A DNA stretch of 64,000 nucleotides from Pogonophryne albipinna (lineage: Eukaryota; Chordata; Actinopteri; Perciformes; Artedidraconidae). Position numbers and translations under genes: made by a program. Shown here piece by piece: positions 1 to 13,700 of this stretch (its first letter is position 1; the number at the start of each line of letters is the position of its first letter). The stretch is taken from contig CM053251.1 in assembly GCA_028583405.1 (NCBI GenBank), positions 12,411,495 through 12,475,494 on the forward strand, in the 5' to 3' direction. The notes below the pieces were generated by a model that was given only the letters and a program-made list of their open reading frames with translations, was not told where the DNA came from and made no database searches.

Positions 1-1588
1 ACCCTGCTGTAGTTCGTTTATAGCATAACGTTAGCATTTTGCTTCTGGCGACTAGATTTACGATTAGAAAATGATAAAAGTAGGATAGACATGTGGAGAT
101 TATCCGACTGAACAAAACGTGATCCGTCTCTTCAATGTGTGTCAACCACAGACCTTATTTCCAGCTATTTTCCAAAATCCTATGGAGAAATTGCATTGCT
201 TTTTTGTCGAGGGAACCCATGCGCAGCTTACTTCCGGGTTTTAGGACGCGTCAGGGCACCACTCTATGGTACACAGGGCACTGAAATAGTTAATTACCAT
301 CTCAGTAGACCGAGCACAGGAAAAGTCAAATTAAATGTGAGAAAAATAGGGAAACGAATAAAATAATAAAGTGGGAAAATAAGCCAAATGTATTAACTCT
401 TTAAAAAAAGTGGAGATGGGATATCAGATTTGGAGGAATAAAGGATATATTCATATCGAAGAGTAATGCAGTTTTTTACATCTTGAGGAAGAGGAAAATT
501 GATTGAAAATTGCCTTTTTCACATTCACATTCACACAGGAAATAACTAGGAGACATTGCATCACTTATAATGAAAAGTTAGACATTGTGGGAAATGCACT
601 TATTCACTTTCTTGCCAAAAGTCACCTTGGAATGGAGCTCCATTAGTGGTTTCCAGTCCTTCTGCTAAAATAAGCAGCTTCTGGCCTTCGCTTCATATTA
701 ACAAACAAGTGCTATCAATCTTCTCATCAGAAAAATGCGAAAAATTGGCCAAAAAGTCTGAGTATTGCTTGAAGCCAAAAACAGTCGTGACCAGCAATGG
801 TAGAGCTAAGGAGGGTACTCCTCATATTGTATAACAACCAAACAGCAACCAAATTAACCTCCAACAACAGTGAGAGGATATTTTATTCTACTTTATTTAA
901 TAATAAAAGTCAATAGGGATGTTGACTCTGATAAAAGCTCAGGAGTATCATCAGTGAAGAGATCATCTAATCTCAGAGAGCCGCTCTGTGGCCACATGGT
1001 TTTGTAAAGTGGATGTTCACTTGTTTGGACCTCATGTGTGTAGCCAGAAAACTTGGGATAATAAAAAAAAAACTCCCAAGGTCACAATAGTAGCATTTTA
1101 ATTACCCTTGGCCAGTCATATAGGTTATTGCTGGTGCCATGCCGGTGCTGTGAGTTGTCAGGATTTACAAAGAAAGATCTAAAAAGAGAAGCACGCTTCC
1201 AAACAATAGCTGGAAAGCAGGAGTGCGGCGGTGCTTTCCTCTGTCAGAGGGCTGGTCGGCCTGTTTTGTAAGCACTTCCATCCTGTGAAAGCCCCTGGTA
1301 GACCTCCACCTGCTAGCTCACTACAAGTCTGCAGCAACTTCTCCAGAGAGAAGCGAGCCAGCCTCTCCCCCTCATTTCACTGGCGCCAGTGCTCAATGGG
1401 CCCTGCACTTTGATTATTTGTGTTAACAGTTAATTTAGCACCACAGACACATGTGCCAAAGCTGGCTTCACTTCCTCATGCATCACCAACAAATGTGACT
1501 TTTATGAGTTCCTTTTCACAGGGCCACCCCCCTCTCAGGCTAAGTTCTCACTCTGCAAACCCTCTGTGGACTTAGTCTCCCCCCAGAC

Positions 1589-1644
1589 CCCCCCCCCCCC
1601 CACACACACACACACACACACACAACACACACACACACACACAC
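1589..1644. repeat. Poly-C tract and (CA)n microsatellite
   Basis: A run of C bases passes directly into about 22 CA units, with one interruption (CACAACAC) near 1621. This is a short imperfect dinucleotide array in intergenic DNA. Confidence 0.95.
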
Positions 1645-3395
1645 CCGCAGACACCATCTCCTCACCTCTTACCTCTTCTCCCCCAGCACATTTTCCAACC
1701 TCCCACCACTCGCTTATTTCGTTGGTTCAGTCTTAATCTCTTCCACATCTTGCCTGGAGAGTTATTTCTGGCTCATCTGTTCCCAATGTTTGCATTATCA
1801 GGAATACATTTCATGTACATTTATTCCATGGTTAAATACCACAAGACAGTCGCTCTTTGGGAGATTTGAACTGCAGTCCAAAAGAATGCTTATCCCCCAA
1901 AAAGAGTGTCTTTGCAATGTTTTCTGATGCCTTTTTTCCATTTGGATCAGACCTTACAAAAATAATTACCGAGAGGGAATTAAAGAAATAACTGTTTTAT
2001 ACAGTGAGCTCACTTAAAAAGACATTACAGACCACAAAGAATGAATACCTTATTGCAACCGACGATAAATGGCATTTATATACTTCTGGCAGAAGATGAC
2101 CACCGTAAGTGTTCCAGATATTAAGTCAAACCTGAGAGCATGACCTGCACTATTTCAGTATAAGGTGACACAAAGATATAATCTGCCTTCATGAAAACCT
2201 CTACCCTCAATACCAAGTGGAGCCACAGTCTAGTGGGTAGTGGGAAAGGGAGCTCAGAGGACTTTGTCAATGCCTAGTTAGCTTCGACATTGATACTTAC
2301 AGACTGGGAAAGAACAGTGCTGAGGGAGCACAAACCAGCCGCACGCCGATGAGCTCATGCCAGGACTATGCAAAGAGAAGGCCACAGGAGCCATGGAAAT
2401 ATTTGGACATCTATTTTTCTCCCCCGCTTGTCTGTAGCGCAATCCAGTGCATCATCTTTTGTGGTTGAGAGACACGTTTTCATGTGGCCAGAGGCAGAAC
2501 CTTAAAAGGTCGGTTCTTGCTTTTTTTATTTTTTTTATTGTGTGACTGCATTTCAGCCACTCAGCAGGAGCAAATTGCAACCGCATCCCCACACCGCAGA
2601 TTCTTCTTCATTAATTCTCCATCCGTGCCATGTGGTCTATCACTGCCTGAGCATCGATTAATGTGCAGTGGTCCATAATAGCAGGGTGAATGTATAACGT
2701 CCTGTTTTCAGTCGGACAGCAATGACCACAGCTGGTATGATAGAGCAGTGTTATATGTTGTGAAACTGCCAGTGGAAACATGAGAACAAATCTTATGTAA
2801 TTGCCTTTACTTTAACATGAGCAGACAGGGTCTCTGCAGTGAGGCAGCTTACTGAGCTCACAGAGGTGTCATTAAATCTTTCATCTGGATTATATTTCAA
2901 CTCTTAAGAGGTTCAAGTCTTGGGTTTAAACCAACAGCAGGTGAATTATAACGCCCCCATTTAGCATTCAGCAGTATATAAAAGGTTAATAAATGGTCAA
3001 TGTAATGTAATTTTAGACAGAAGGACATTGTTAGCTTGTGGTTGAATCCATCAGTTGCTCAGCCCACCACTTTGGTCCTGACTAATGGCACCCAAAGGTG
3101 ATCCCTTGACATTATATCTTGTGTCTCAATGAGGTTGACATTTACGGTTTTAAGACAAATCTACAACCAGAGGATGGATTATTCCTACATTCATGGGTTC
3201 ATTTATTTGTTTCATACCTTCCCTAGAACTACTATTTAATATTTGATAAATTAGCCAATTTATAAAAGGTGTATCTACTGCTTAATCATGCTGAATAGGG
3301 TGGTCCAAATAAAGTGCTACTTTAATATATACTAAAGTGTTCCAATGGAGATATCACCTCTTAAAATGAAAAGAAAAACTGTGATGAAAGCAATC

Positions 3396-3568
<173 letters not shown>

Positions 3569-6500
3569 GAGAGGATGACAGTCTATCCTCGGGGGAAGAG
3601 GGGGGAGAAGTCATGGGGGAGTGCTCTCAGAGACACTCGGCTGACCGGGCTTCTGCTCTCAGCTCCGGGATTCCCTCCTCTTCCTTCCCAGTATTGTCCC
3701 ACATCCTGCAGGGCCCGGCTCTCCTCTCCTCTGCGGCCATCGCTGCCACAATAGCATCAGCGGGCAGCGGGCACTGAGGGGTGACCAGAGGGACACCAGC
3801 AGTCAGCCTGACAGGATGTGACACACTTCTCTCTACAATTAATCAGTACAAAAGAAGCGGATGACACGACATGACAGCTTAGTGTGGCACTTCAGGCCTT
3901 TAATGGCTGGCTGAGTGGCATCTTCACACCCGGCCATCACACTCAGAAACAAAAATGGCCAACGATGGCAACACGGAAAATACATGTTTTATTCAACATG
4001 AGCTTGCACTCTTTCAAAAATGATGCAATAAGATGAACAAATTGTGAAAAAGTCATGCTATGTGCTAAGGGTCTAAATATGACATGTTTCATCACGATAT
4101 TATAGGCTTGTTATTTAGATAGATAAACTAACTGATGATATCAAAGTGAGACCCAATTACGATTCCATTTGCTGGGCTGTGTTCAATATCAGACGATATC
4201 ATATAACCATTTAACATAATGAGTTACATTTATATCACCAAAAATCAACATCTAAAATATGATTTGAAAATGTTATCTGGGCGTCTCCTAAGAGCACATT
4301 TTGCCATGATGAAACACACTGTGACTCACAGATGAAAACAATACCAGCAATGTTTCAGCAGGTAAAAATAGACCTCCTGTTGTTCACTATGCATCGCAGC
4401 ATTTCTCATGTTCAAGCACTGTTTAAATGTTTAGGAAGGAGCCTGGATGACACAGACGTGCCATGGGAAATTAAAAAACAAGATGCATCTCAGCGACGTT
4501 ATAGAAGGGCTATGTATTGATGTTTTCGCTTTGCATAAATAATATTGAATTGTTTATCAAGGAATTGATACAATCATTACAAGTAGTGTACAATTATTAA
4601 AGTATTGTAGGATTCTTCAGTCCGTTGAAGTATTTCTATTTCATCTAACTTCACAACACATCAGCAGCAAATGCTGTTCTTCCTACTCCAAAATATGTAT
4701 TTAATAGCTGTATTTAATAGCTATATTTATTAGTTACTTTACAGATTAAGATTTCACATACAAGGGCTGCCTATCAGTATATAATGTAGAAAACATTCAC
4801 CATTATCAGCTACAAATAATACAGCATATTCCTGTATTCACTTAAAGAGGCCTTCCTGCTACCAGATAAGTCATTTAAACTTTTTATATGTACATTTTAC
4901 TGCTTACACTTCTGTACATCCTCCCCCAAAGTGTGTATATATAGTAGCTAGCTTCTACTAGCTGTATATAAGGGAAATTACCTCAATTTATTTGATATTA
5001 ACAGCAAAGTTGCAAAGATATGATGGACCAACAAGGAAAAACGGCTCTGCCATAACTCATTTCAAAGCAAAGGTTGTTATTCATTATTGTATTTGTCAGG
5101 AGAGAGTCTGAATAACCAAAGAGATAAAACATTCAACAAACTAGTATTGATATCCCCTTTCCCAAGTGACTTCTCTGGCCTCAGTCAATGAGCAGAAAAG
5201 CAGAATTTCTGCCTGCTCTGGCGTTTGCTGACTGTGAACAGCAGCTTTCTCGATATTAATAATAATATTACCGATGGCACCACTGAAAGAGAGGGATTAA
5301 CGCTCAGAATGAGAAGTCACCGCTTGGCTGGTATACATGTGGGATTTGACTTGACTTTTCTTTAAACACAGCAAATGGGAAGCCAAAAATCTTTTTCATT
5401 TAAGAGCAATTAAGTGGATCCCAGAATCACTGGCTCCAGCACGCCGCCGAGGCTTTTTTTTCTCTTCTGGTTTTATTACCCATTTCCTCTCCCTTGCGCC
5501 AGCAGAAGGAATGCTCACTTTTTCTCTCACAAAGCCACATTTCCAACGCCAGAATCACACAGGGACCACCATGATTAAGTGCAAGCCAGTGCTTCCCTAA
5601 ACATGTGAGACATTATAGACCCCCCTCCTCCTCCTCAAAACACTGGAGAAGTGTTGTGTTCCAACATTTATGTGAAGTAATTAAAAACATCCACCAGTAA
5701 TTTAATAGTTCTCGCCAAGTAGAGACATGAAGTCTACACAGTTTTTTCACTCTGTATAAATAACCTGGAATGCAATGAGTACACAGACGATTTGCTTTTT
5801 TTGTTTCATTTTGTAAGAAGCCCTGTTCTGTGTCACTTTGACCCGAGACGAGGTTGTGCCGTTACAAAGTGACACGCTGACTTTTAAATGCATGTTCCAG
5901 ATAGTGTGATCCATACATCAAACGCTGACAGCAGATTCAAATCAAATCAACGTCATCCTGCAGATCTTACAGTCTAACATCAGTGTGCATAGAAATGACC
6001 TCAAGCACTCGCCGCTGCAGCGTATCCGAATGCGGATGGCTTTGTGAAGTGCATGTCAATAGCCCCGAGAGGCGGCAGAGCAACAGCCATGTGGTTCCAA
6101 TCTGTCGCTTTTCTCACAGCGAGAGAGGAGGCCATTCATTCATCTCACTGTAAATACTGCACTTAAACACTCAACAGACGCACTGTTTTCCAAGCCTCCA
6201 AAAAACGGTCCATGTGGGTGATTAGCTTAGGCAAACAGTGTTATTGTTACGGTTTCCTTTTAATAATACATTCATAAATTACTAAGAAGTACCTCATTCT
6301 CTGCCTGAATTTTATATATTGTTTAAATGCTCTGTCACAACCCTTGTTCAGAGTCATATTTGCTTCAACAATTTCCTCTGTTAGTTTTCGAGAATGTTAA
6401 GTAATCTAAACAACCTAATTTAATTGATAGAACATTAAAGACTGTTGGCAAATGTTCTTGTTTGGAGTTGATTTGACTTTTTTAACCTGTTAATGACTCA

Positions 6501-8664
6501 AAGATTAAAGAAAACACACCTAAAACCGAATATATAACTAGGTTTTATTTGAATGGGGTAATCATTGTGATAAACACCCAGAGAAAAAACTTTAAAAGTT
6601 CCTGACGCCGTTTTGGTTTTTATGCCCAATAATTTTACGGTTTTGATTGAGCAAGTCACTCTTTTCAGCAAAACATAAACCCACTTTACACTACCTGCTC
6701 AGCGCCAAACTGTATACAGACTAGTTAGCAACTAGCTGGTGAACATAAAGGGGCATTTAACTGCTAAAGATCCATAAGGTTACCCCAGGAGTACACCAAA
6801 TTATTACTAATGCTTGTACATGTCTATTGGATGCGTGAAAACACAATGTTTGCTGACATATTTCCATGTTAAACGTTATATACTCATATGAATATTGTGT
6901 TTACAGCTTGTTGCAAACAATCTATTAAAGCAGGTTAAAAGAAAAACGACAGAGCCCTCAGAACGTGTTGAACCAATAGCATGGTTTCAAACAGCCTAGC
7001 TGGCTGCCATTGAAGGATAGAGCCGTAAAATGACAACTACGTGCAGAACATAATATTCATAACAGAGCCCCTGAGTATCTCAAAGACCAATACAGAAGTG
7101 GAGCTAGTGTTTTTAACTTGTGCTTGCCAATGTTTAATGCCAAGTGTTCGTTTAGGCCTCTGTGGTGCCAGGAATTAAAAAACCACCTCAATGTAAAAAG
7201 AAAGGTCAAATTCTGTCTTATGGGAAACCTAATTATGTATTTTCTTAGTTTTTCCTGCCATCTTCATATTAAGTACCACAATGGAAACTTGTAATTTAAT
7301 GTGCAAACCTTCAAAATAAAGTGTGTGTAATTCACTGTCCTTCCTTTGATGTCAAACACACATTTATTAATATTGGATCTTCTTTTTCATCTACTGCCAG
7401 ACTAGGGCTCTCCTCTCTTTAAAACTCCAAATATAAGTTATGACAAGGACCTAAAGAATGGTAACAAATGTGGTTTCTCAGGAAGACAGACACATTCTCC
7501 TTTCAGTGGCCGTAAAGAAGACAAAGCTTTTTACAGTATCAACAGACGCAAGACTTGACCTTTTGGCCCTTTGGGGCAAAAGGTGAGCGCTCTGGGAGCA
7601 GAGGCCTGGTTCCAGGAGTCTGCCGGCAGACGAGACGTATGTCCTCCTCACAACATTCCTTCCCATCTTAGATCACCGAACAGCTCTCTCCGGCTTTCTG
7701 CCCCCAGTCCCTTCCCACCCGAAGCAATATAACTCTTCATTTTCGCCCGGATGGCACCTTATAAAGAAACCAAAAGAAACCGAATGGCACAAGTGTAATA
7801 AACTGAGTGCTTCCAGTGCGGATGCAGCTGGTGCTTTAGTGCAGGTGCATGAGTTTGAAATTCAGATTAGTCTGAGGTTAAATAGTCAAGGAAGGATTTC
7901 CTACTTCCATTTAAATGAGACTATCCAAAAAAGAGTTCAGAGAAGTCTGCTCTGGAAATACATGTGTAGCATAAAGGAATAAGCCTCTGTAGCCTGGGGC
8001 GGTGTCTTTTATATTTTGGGATGACTGTGCTGCTGAGTGAACCGGCTGCAACACAAGCCACTTCCGATTTCATATTCATAACTTCCGAGAAGAGTGAGGG
8101 ATAACAAAATAAATATAACAACAAGAAAGCAAGGGAGTATATAGCTGATGGAAGCTAAGCTCATATACTAACCGTCACATCCAGAAAGTCAAATCTCATC
8201 TGGCTCAGACTAGGCAAGAGCAAGGTCATCCTCTGCAGCAAACACTGACTCATCTCACACCCACTTGCACAAAATTTGAAATGAGAAATCTTGCATGCAG
8301 ATATCTAATTGCTTTATTGTAAGAACACTGCCTTAGTAATCTAGCACTGTGCACAGCCTCAAAAGAAGGACACATAGGGACACCAGCTGAGAGTCTTTGG
8401 GACAGTAGCCTACGAACAGCCAGGCTGTAGCTCCCTACAGCTATCTGCAGAACATGTCACTTTTCTAAGGAATAATGACAGCAAGCACAAACTGAGCCTG
8501 GGAAGCATCAGTGTCTGCGTTTTCATGACAAGTCATGTCCTCTAAACAGAAGCCCCTTCAGAGTCTGCCGATGACATACTTGAGTGTAGAGCACCCTCTA
8601 GGGGACTGAGCACTGACACGAAAAGCAGTCAAGCATACCAGTGAAACACATCAAAGCTCACCCT

Positions 8665-8780
8665 ATGCAAATGTAGCTTTGACACATATTTTAAAAATGT
8701 TGACTTTTGATATGCAAATGCTGCACAAATTCACAATGCAAGCATGTTTTCTGTTTATGTGTTGCTTTTCAAATGCAAAT
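8665..8780 (+). promoter_or_regulatory. Cluster of three ATGCAAAT octamers
   Basis: The perfect octamer ATGCAAAT occurs at 8665-8672, 8712-8719 and 8773-8780, all in the same orientation, 39 and 53 bp apart. A further ATGCAT-type site lies at about 8792. ATGCAAAT is the classic POU-domain (Oct) binding site. Whether this is an enhancer is inference; the motif is seen directly. No gene is within 2 kb; ube2v2 ends at about 10.5 kb. Confidence 0.4.
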
Positions 8781-10505
8781 GTGTAATTGATATGCATATA
8801 AAGTAAAAATACACAGTCAAGATGCCTTTGTAGTTCTGTTCATCTTTATGCAAGTCAGCTGTTGAGCATGAATACACAGCAAGTGACCCCGGTAATAATC
8901 CTGTTTTTTTTAGCATGCTTCTTTGACAAGTGTTTCTCTTCGGAGTCGATGTGGCCGACAGACGCGTGCTGAACCCAACCAGGAGACAAGACGAGCTGCC
9001 TGAAGTCAGAATCTGCTGCAGAGAGGGAGATTTATGGCCAAGGAGGTCACAAGGTCGAATGTGCGAGCTACCACACTTCATCATTTTTAGATGTCACACA
9101 GACGCACGGTCTTAAAGCCTTCAATGCTTTGAGGATAGAGTTGTACTTGCTTACAGAGAAGGCCCAGTGGCTTTCAAAATATTGGGATTATGTCACAAAC
9201 TCTGGGTAGAAAAAAAACGATGTCAATGGAATGATTTGACTGATGGTGCATCAATGTTTGGTGGCTGCAACATCACATACTAATCTTTCCAAAATAAGTT
9301 GAGTCTGGTGCCAGAGGATAATAGGAATGTAAATTGCCAGAAATCCACCAAAGTACGAGATTAACCCCCTCGTCAGACTACACTCTTCCAGTTAAGAGAA
9401 TGTGGGCCTGCTTAATTTTCCTGGTAAATGAACTTAAGTTTAAAGATGCTTTAGCAACTAAATGTTTAGCAATACACAATTATTTTAAACCGAGAAAAAC
9501 AAACCGTGTACTTAAGACGGAAGATATCTGCAGTCATTTCCCCTTAAAGGCCATTTAGTTAATTAAACTTTGTTGATCAAACTGCTAGAAAACAACAAAG
9601 GGTCACATTCTGCTTTGGGAACAGTACCCTTGCTTCTCACTGCCTCACTGGATATCTACCACCAAATACTGAGCAGTGTTCCCAGCCGATAACAGAAAAT
9701 ATATCATAACCAGGTTTGAACGGGCCATCAATCATTAAGGAACAGGTTTGTTAATCTAATACATGTGCCACTAAATGAGACCTGCAGAGTATAATGAATG
9801 ACATTTTGATTATATTATTCTAATGAGCAGCAGCCACATATCAAATGACTGCCGTGTGGTGTCACCATAGGGGTGTCACCCAGCAGTTTCATTAACCTGG
9901 TTTCCATTACACAGTCCAACAGGGACAGCGGGCGCTTACTCGCACCGTAATGCTTGACTCGTGCTTCAGCTTGTCAGCTGAGGCCCTCTAGTGTGAAAAC
10001 TGGAAAATGTTGGTGAAGCTGAGAAGTCAAAAAAAAAAACACGGGGCTGTTGTTTTTCAACAGTGATTTTAATTTCAGAAAATCATAAGTTCATACACCT
10101 GCCATTTTCACAAGAAGTTAAATGCTTTTCAGAACAGGCTTCAAGTCAAAGAGCGGCCGAACAGAAACATATTGGTATTGTGTCAAATACAGATATATAT
10201 ATTTATTTTAAAAAAAAATCTTTGTGTGACACTACTTTAGACTACAGCCACAGTTCAATATCTAGCAATCTGCATGATATTTTAATGAACATGCTTAACT
10301 TGACTAACAAACTCAAAAATGTGGCTTCTCTTCGCCTGGTATTAGTTACAGAACATGCCATCACACACACCTTCCGGTTTACTTCAGTGATCATTTGAAC
10401 TTAAAACTATTGGGACTTTGGAACAGCCTTTGCGTGGCGTCATGCTTCACTCTTCAAGCCCACTCAAGCTGGATCAGGTCGAACATAAAAGTCATTGTCA
10501 AAGTA

Positions 10506-10511
10506 TTTATT
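10506..10511 (-). terminator. ube2v2: Candidate ube2v2 polyadenylation signal
   Basis: AATAAA on the minus strand (TTTATT on the plus strand), about 225 nt downstream of the ube2v2 stop. Further AATAAA-like sites occur farther downstream, so the 3' end used is uncertain. Confidence 0.45.
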
Positions 10512-10735
10512 TAGTTGATTAAAGGCAGATAACTGTGGTCTTGTTGTCTTTTCATTATCTATTCAGTGTTTAACTGCAGGGACATTTTCTTTTCTAATGA
10601 GCTATGCAATACGAAAGTCCAATCTTGCTCTTGCAGACGATATTGTTGATGTGTGACGGGAGCCTCTTGATGATTTTACACGATATTTCTAAGAGAGTAA
10701 GGTTTAAGACAGAGGGTCGAAACAATCCATTACGA

Positions 10736-13700
10736 TTAAGAGCTGAAGGTTTGTCCTTCTGGTGGTTGTGGAAGCTTCATATTTTCTTTGGACATCATTA
10801 GACGCCTTAACTCTTGAAGAACGATTTTAATGCTATAAGAATTCTGCCATTTCGCTAAAACTGGTATGCTACGTGAATCCACCTGTGAGATGAGACAAAA
10901 CCAAAGCAGCAGATCAGTCATTGTGACACAGAGGTTGACAGTGAGTTATTACATCTGAGCGTCGCAGAACTGCAACGCCAAACTATTTCTGAGTTCAACA
11001 AATAATAAGACGGAGCAATACTCTTTGATATGTGATGACACTTACCAAGCCGTTGGAATTATTTATCCCATTCATGCTTAATTTTGTTACAAATCTAACA
11101 TTGGGGGACAACTCTGGGTATCTCTGTCCACATTCCATTTTCAGACTGTATATCCTGTTCTCATAAGTGGTCTGAAAACAAGAAAGAGAAAAAACAGATG
11201 CAAGTCAGTTACAGTATCTATAAAAGGTCTGCACAGTATAGGACTAAAGCTTTCTGCATTACATATTGCAATATAAAAAGATACAATCATTTCTACCAGA
11301 GGACCCAAAAAGCTTTATTTAGAAATAATTCATGAATATATGTATTAGGGTAATTCTGTTTGCATAGAAACTCATTTAAAACCCCTGAAAAATGCAATAT
11401 AATTAGTTTCAGTGCACCAGACTTAAAACTGTGACTACTCTTCTGAAATGATTAAGGAAAAGGAAATCAAGAAGTTTAATTAAAAGTTTGACTCACCATG
11501 ACCCTTTCATATTCAGGTAATACTCTTCAATCAATCCAGGATAAAGTCAACTATCAAACATGTCGTGATATTAATAATTCATGTTGCTTACCCTAAAATA
11601 TGGTGACTCATCTGTGAATGAAGACAAGGAGCGTCTAGAAGGGATCCAGGAGATCCAAAATATTACGGATAAAGAGACGGAACAGCTCGTCTTTAAAGTG
11701 AGAATAGATGGTTCACTCTAAAGTACAAACCAACGTAAATAAGCCTGTGCTGCTGCGCTTGCAATACACTGTCTGAAACCTGCCGTGCACGCTTCCTGTT
11801 TCTGCTGCACAAAACGTTGCAGAATGACGCCTTGGCATTGCAAGTTCTGCAATGCGACTATTTTGCATGTGCGTATCGCAATGTCGATGCTAAAACGATA
11901 CATCGCTCAGCCCTAGTCTTTATTATAGTTGACAGTCTCTGCGTTGGAATGACAGTTATGCTGAGTTTGCTCTGCTTACTCTTGATGGTCCAATGATCAT
12001 GCCTGTCCACCGTGTGAGGGTCATATCTTCGACATCCTCGAGGCCCCAGCTGACTGTGCCATCGCCTTCGCCCTTCTGCCCCTCTTCAAGCTCTTCCAAC
12101 AAGCGAAAATTGCGTGGAACTTTAACTCCTAGAACAACAAGAACAGAATTTGTAAGAAACAGATTTAACAGTATTATATGTTTTTTTTCTGTAGCCAAAC
12201 CCTGTAATACTGTTGCGTATTCCTCGGTGCCATAGAGCTCCAGGGTCAAATAAAAAACACATCAGCGCGCCTCAGTGAACTTTTGCTCGGACCAAACGAG
12301 CCCTTTGCAAATGGCTCGTTGGAAAACTGTGACAGGCACATGTTTTATAGAGCAAAAGGGTATTTAAGAATCAATAAAGTAAATGGAGCTGAAACAATGT
12401 TCTCCGTGTCCACTCTATGTATTGTTTTGTTGTTAAATATTTTTGAGAGTTAGACTGTTGCTCAGACAAAAACATTTAAAGACAACGTTTGAAAGATTGG
12501 AAAGTTTTGACTTTCCTCTAAAAATAGAACTGCAACGTCATTATCCAAGTGTTTTGTCATTGTTGGTGCATTCACTTTGCATCAATAGAATAAGTTTGAG
12601 ATGTGAAAGACTGGTTAGAAGAAATGACTCAACATTTTAAATGTTCTGATGAATATTTAATTAAAAATGTTTTTAAATGCACTCTTGACAGTTGTTTTGA
12701 AACAATTGAGCATATTAGGCCTATACTGCTAATTTGTAATGAATGATTCAAAAACATGTAATTACTTATTAACACCGTGCAAAACGAATTAGCAAAAGAG
12801 ACAGGATACATTCTTTAGAAAATGATGTTGGCATGAAATAAACGGCCTGAGCTTTGTAAATGAGACACTACTTTCAGCTCATGTCTAGTAGAGTAGTCGA
12901 GGGGACAGCACTTAAGAAAAACTGCTGCTATTCATAATCATGAAGACAAATTCACAAAAGGGGGAGAAAATAGCTTTTTGAAAAAGCCCTCGTGACTGAG
13001 GCAGAAAAAATATTCAAATGTTCCCTTTCGTCATCAAACTGTCATTTCACCTCCTCCAATCTCAGACAACATTCATCAAAGTGAGCTGTCACAAGCCACG
13101 TTTTAAATCAATATTTCACATCTGGTGTGCAGCAGCCACAATGAAGGATTGACTCTTAAGTGGCTCTCACATTTTCTCACACCAAGTCCCTTCAAGATTT
13201 CATGTCTTTATCAATGTACAAACACTGGTGAAGACACCAATGTTAGCAGCTCATTTTAACTCACCAGTTGAATACTGGTACCAGCGAATACGTCAGCTGT
13301 TAACAAGAAACTGCAGTTCAAAAAAAAAGCTAAGTTAGCACAGGTGATTATTTTATCATTTAAAAAAAGGAGGTTTAAAACAATTACAAATGTCCTAAAG
13401 CCCAAAGAGCCAATGCCAAATCGCTTACTATACAAATCCTAACTTTGTATTAGTTTTGTGTAACATGAAACAAAAGCAGTACATTTGGATAGCTGGTACC
13501 TTCAGATGTTCGGCATTTTTTCATATTTGCCATTTCAAAATTTCTTGATTGTATTATCATATATTAAGTTTCAACTTAACAAAATACAATAATATGTTTT
13601 GTAGTTAGGTTTAATATTACACTTGCTGTGAGTTTGTGGCGGTATAAACTATTTCAAACCAAATTAGCTGCACATTGAGGAAACAACTACCATATAGAAT

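Noticed and set aside
8755..9115. Overlapping 109- and 61-codon frames on opposite strands
   Set aside because: Neither shows a domain, and the two are mutually antisense in gene-free DNA.
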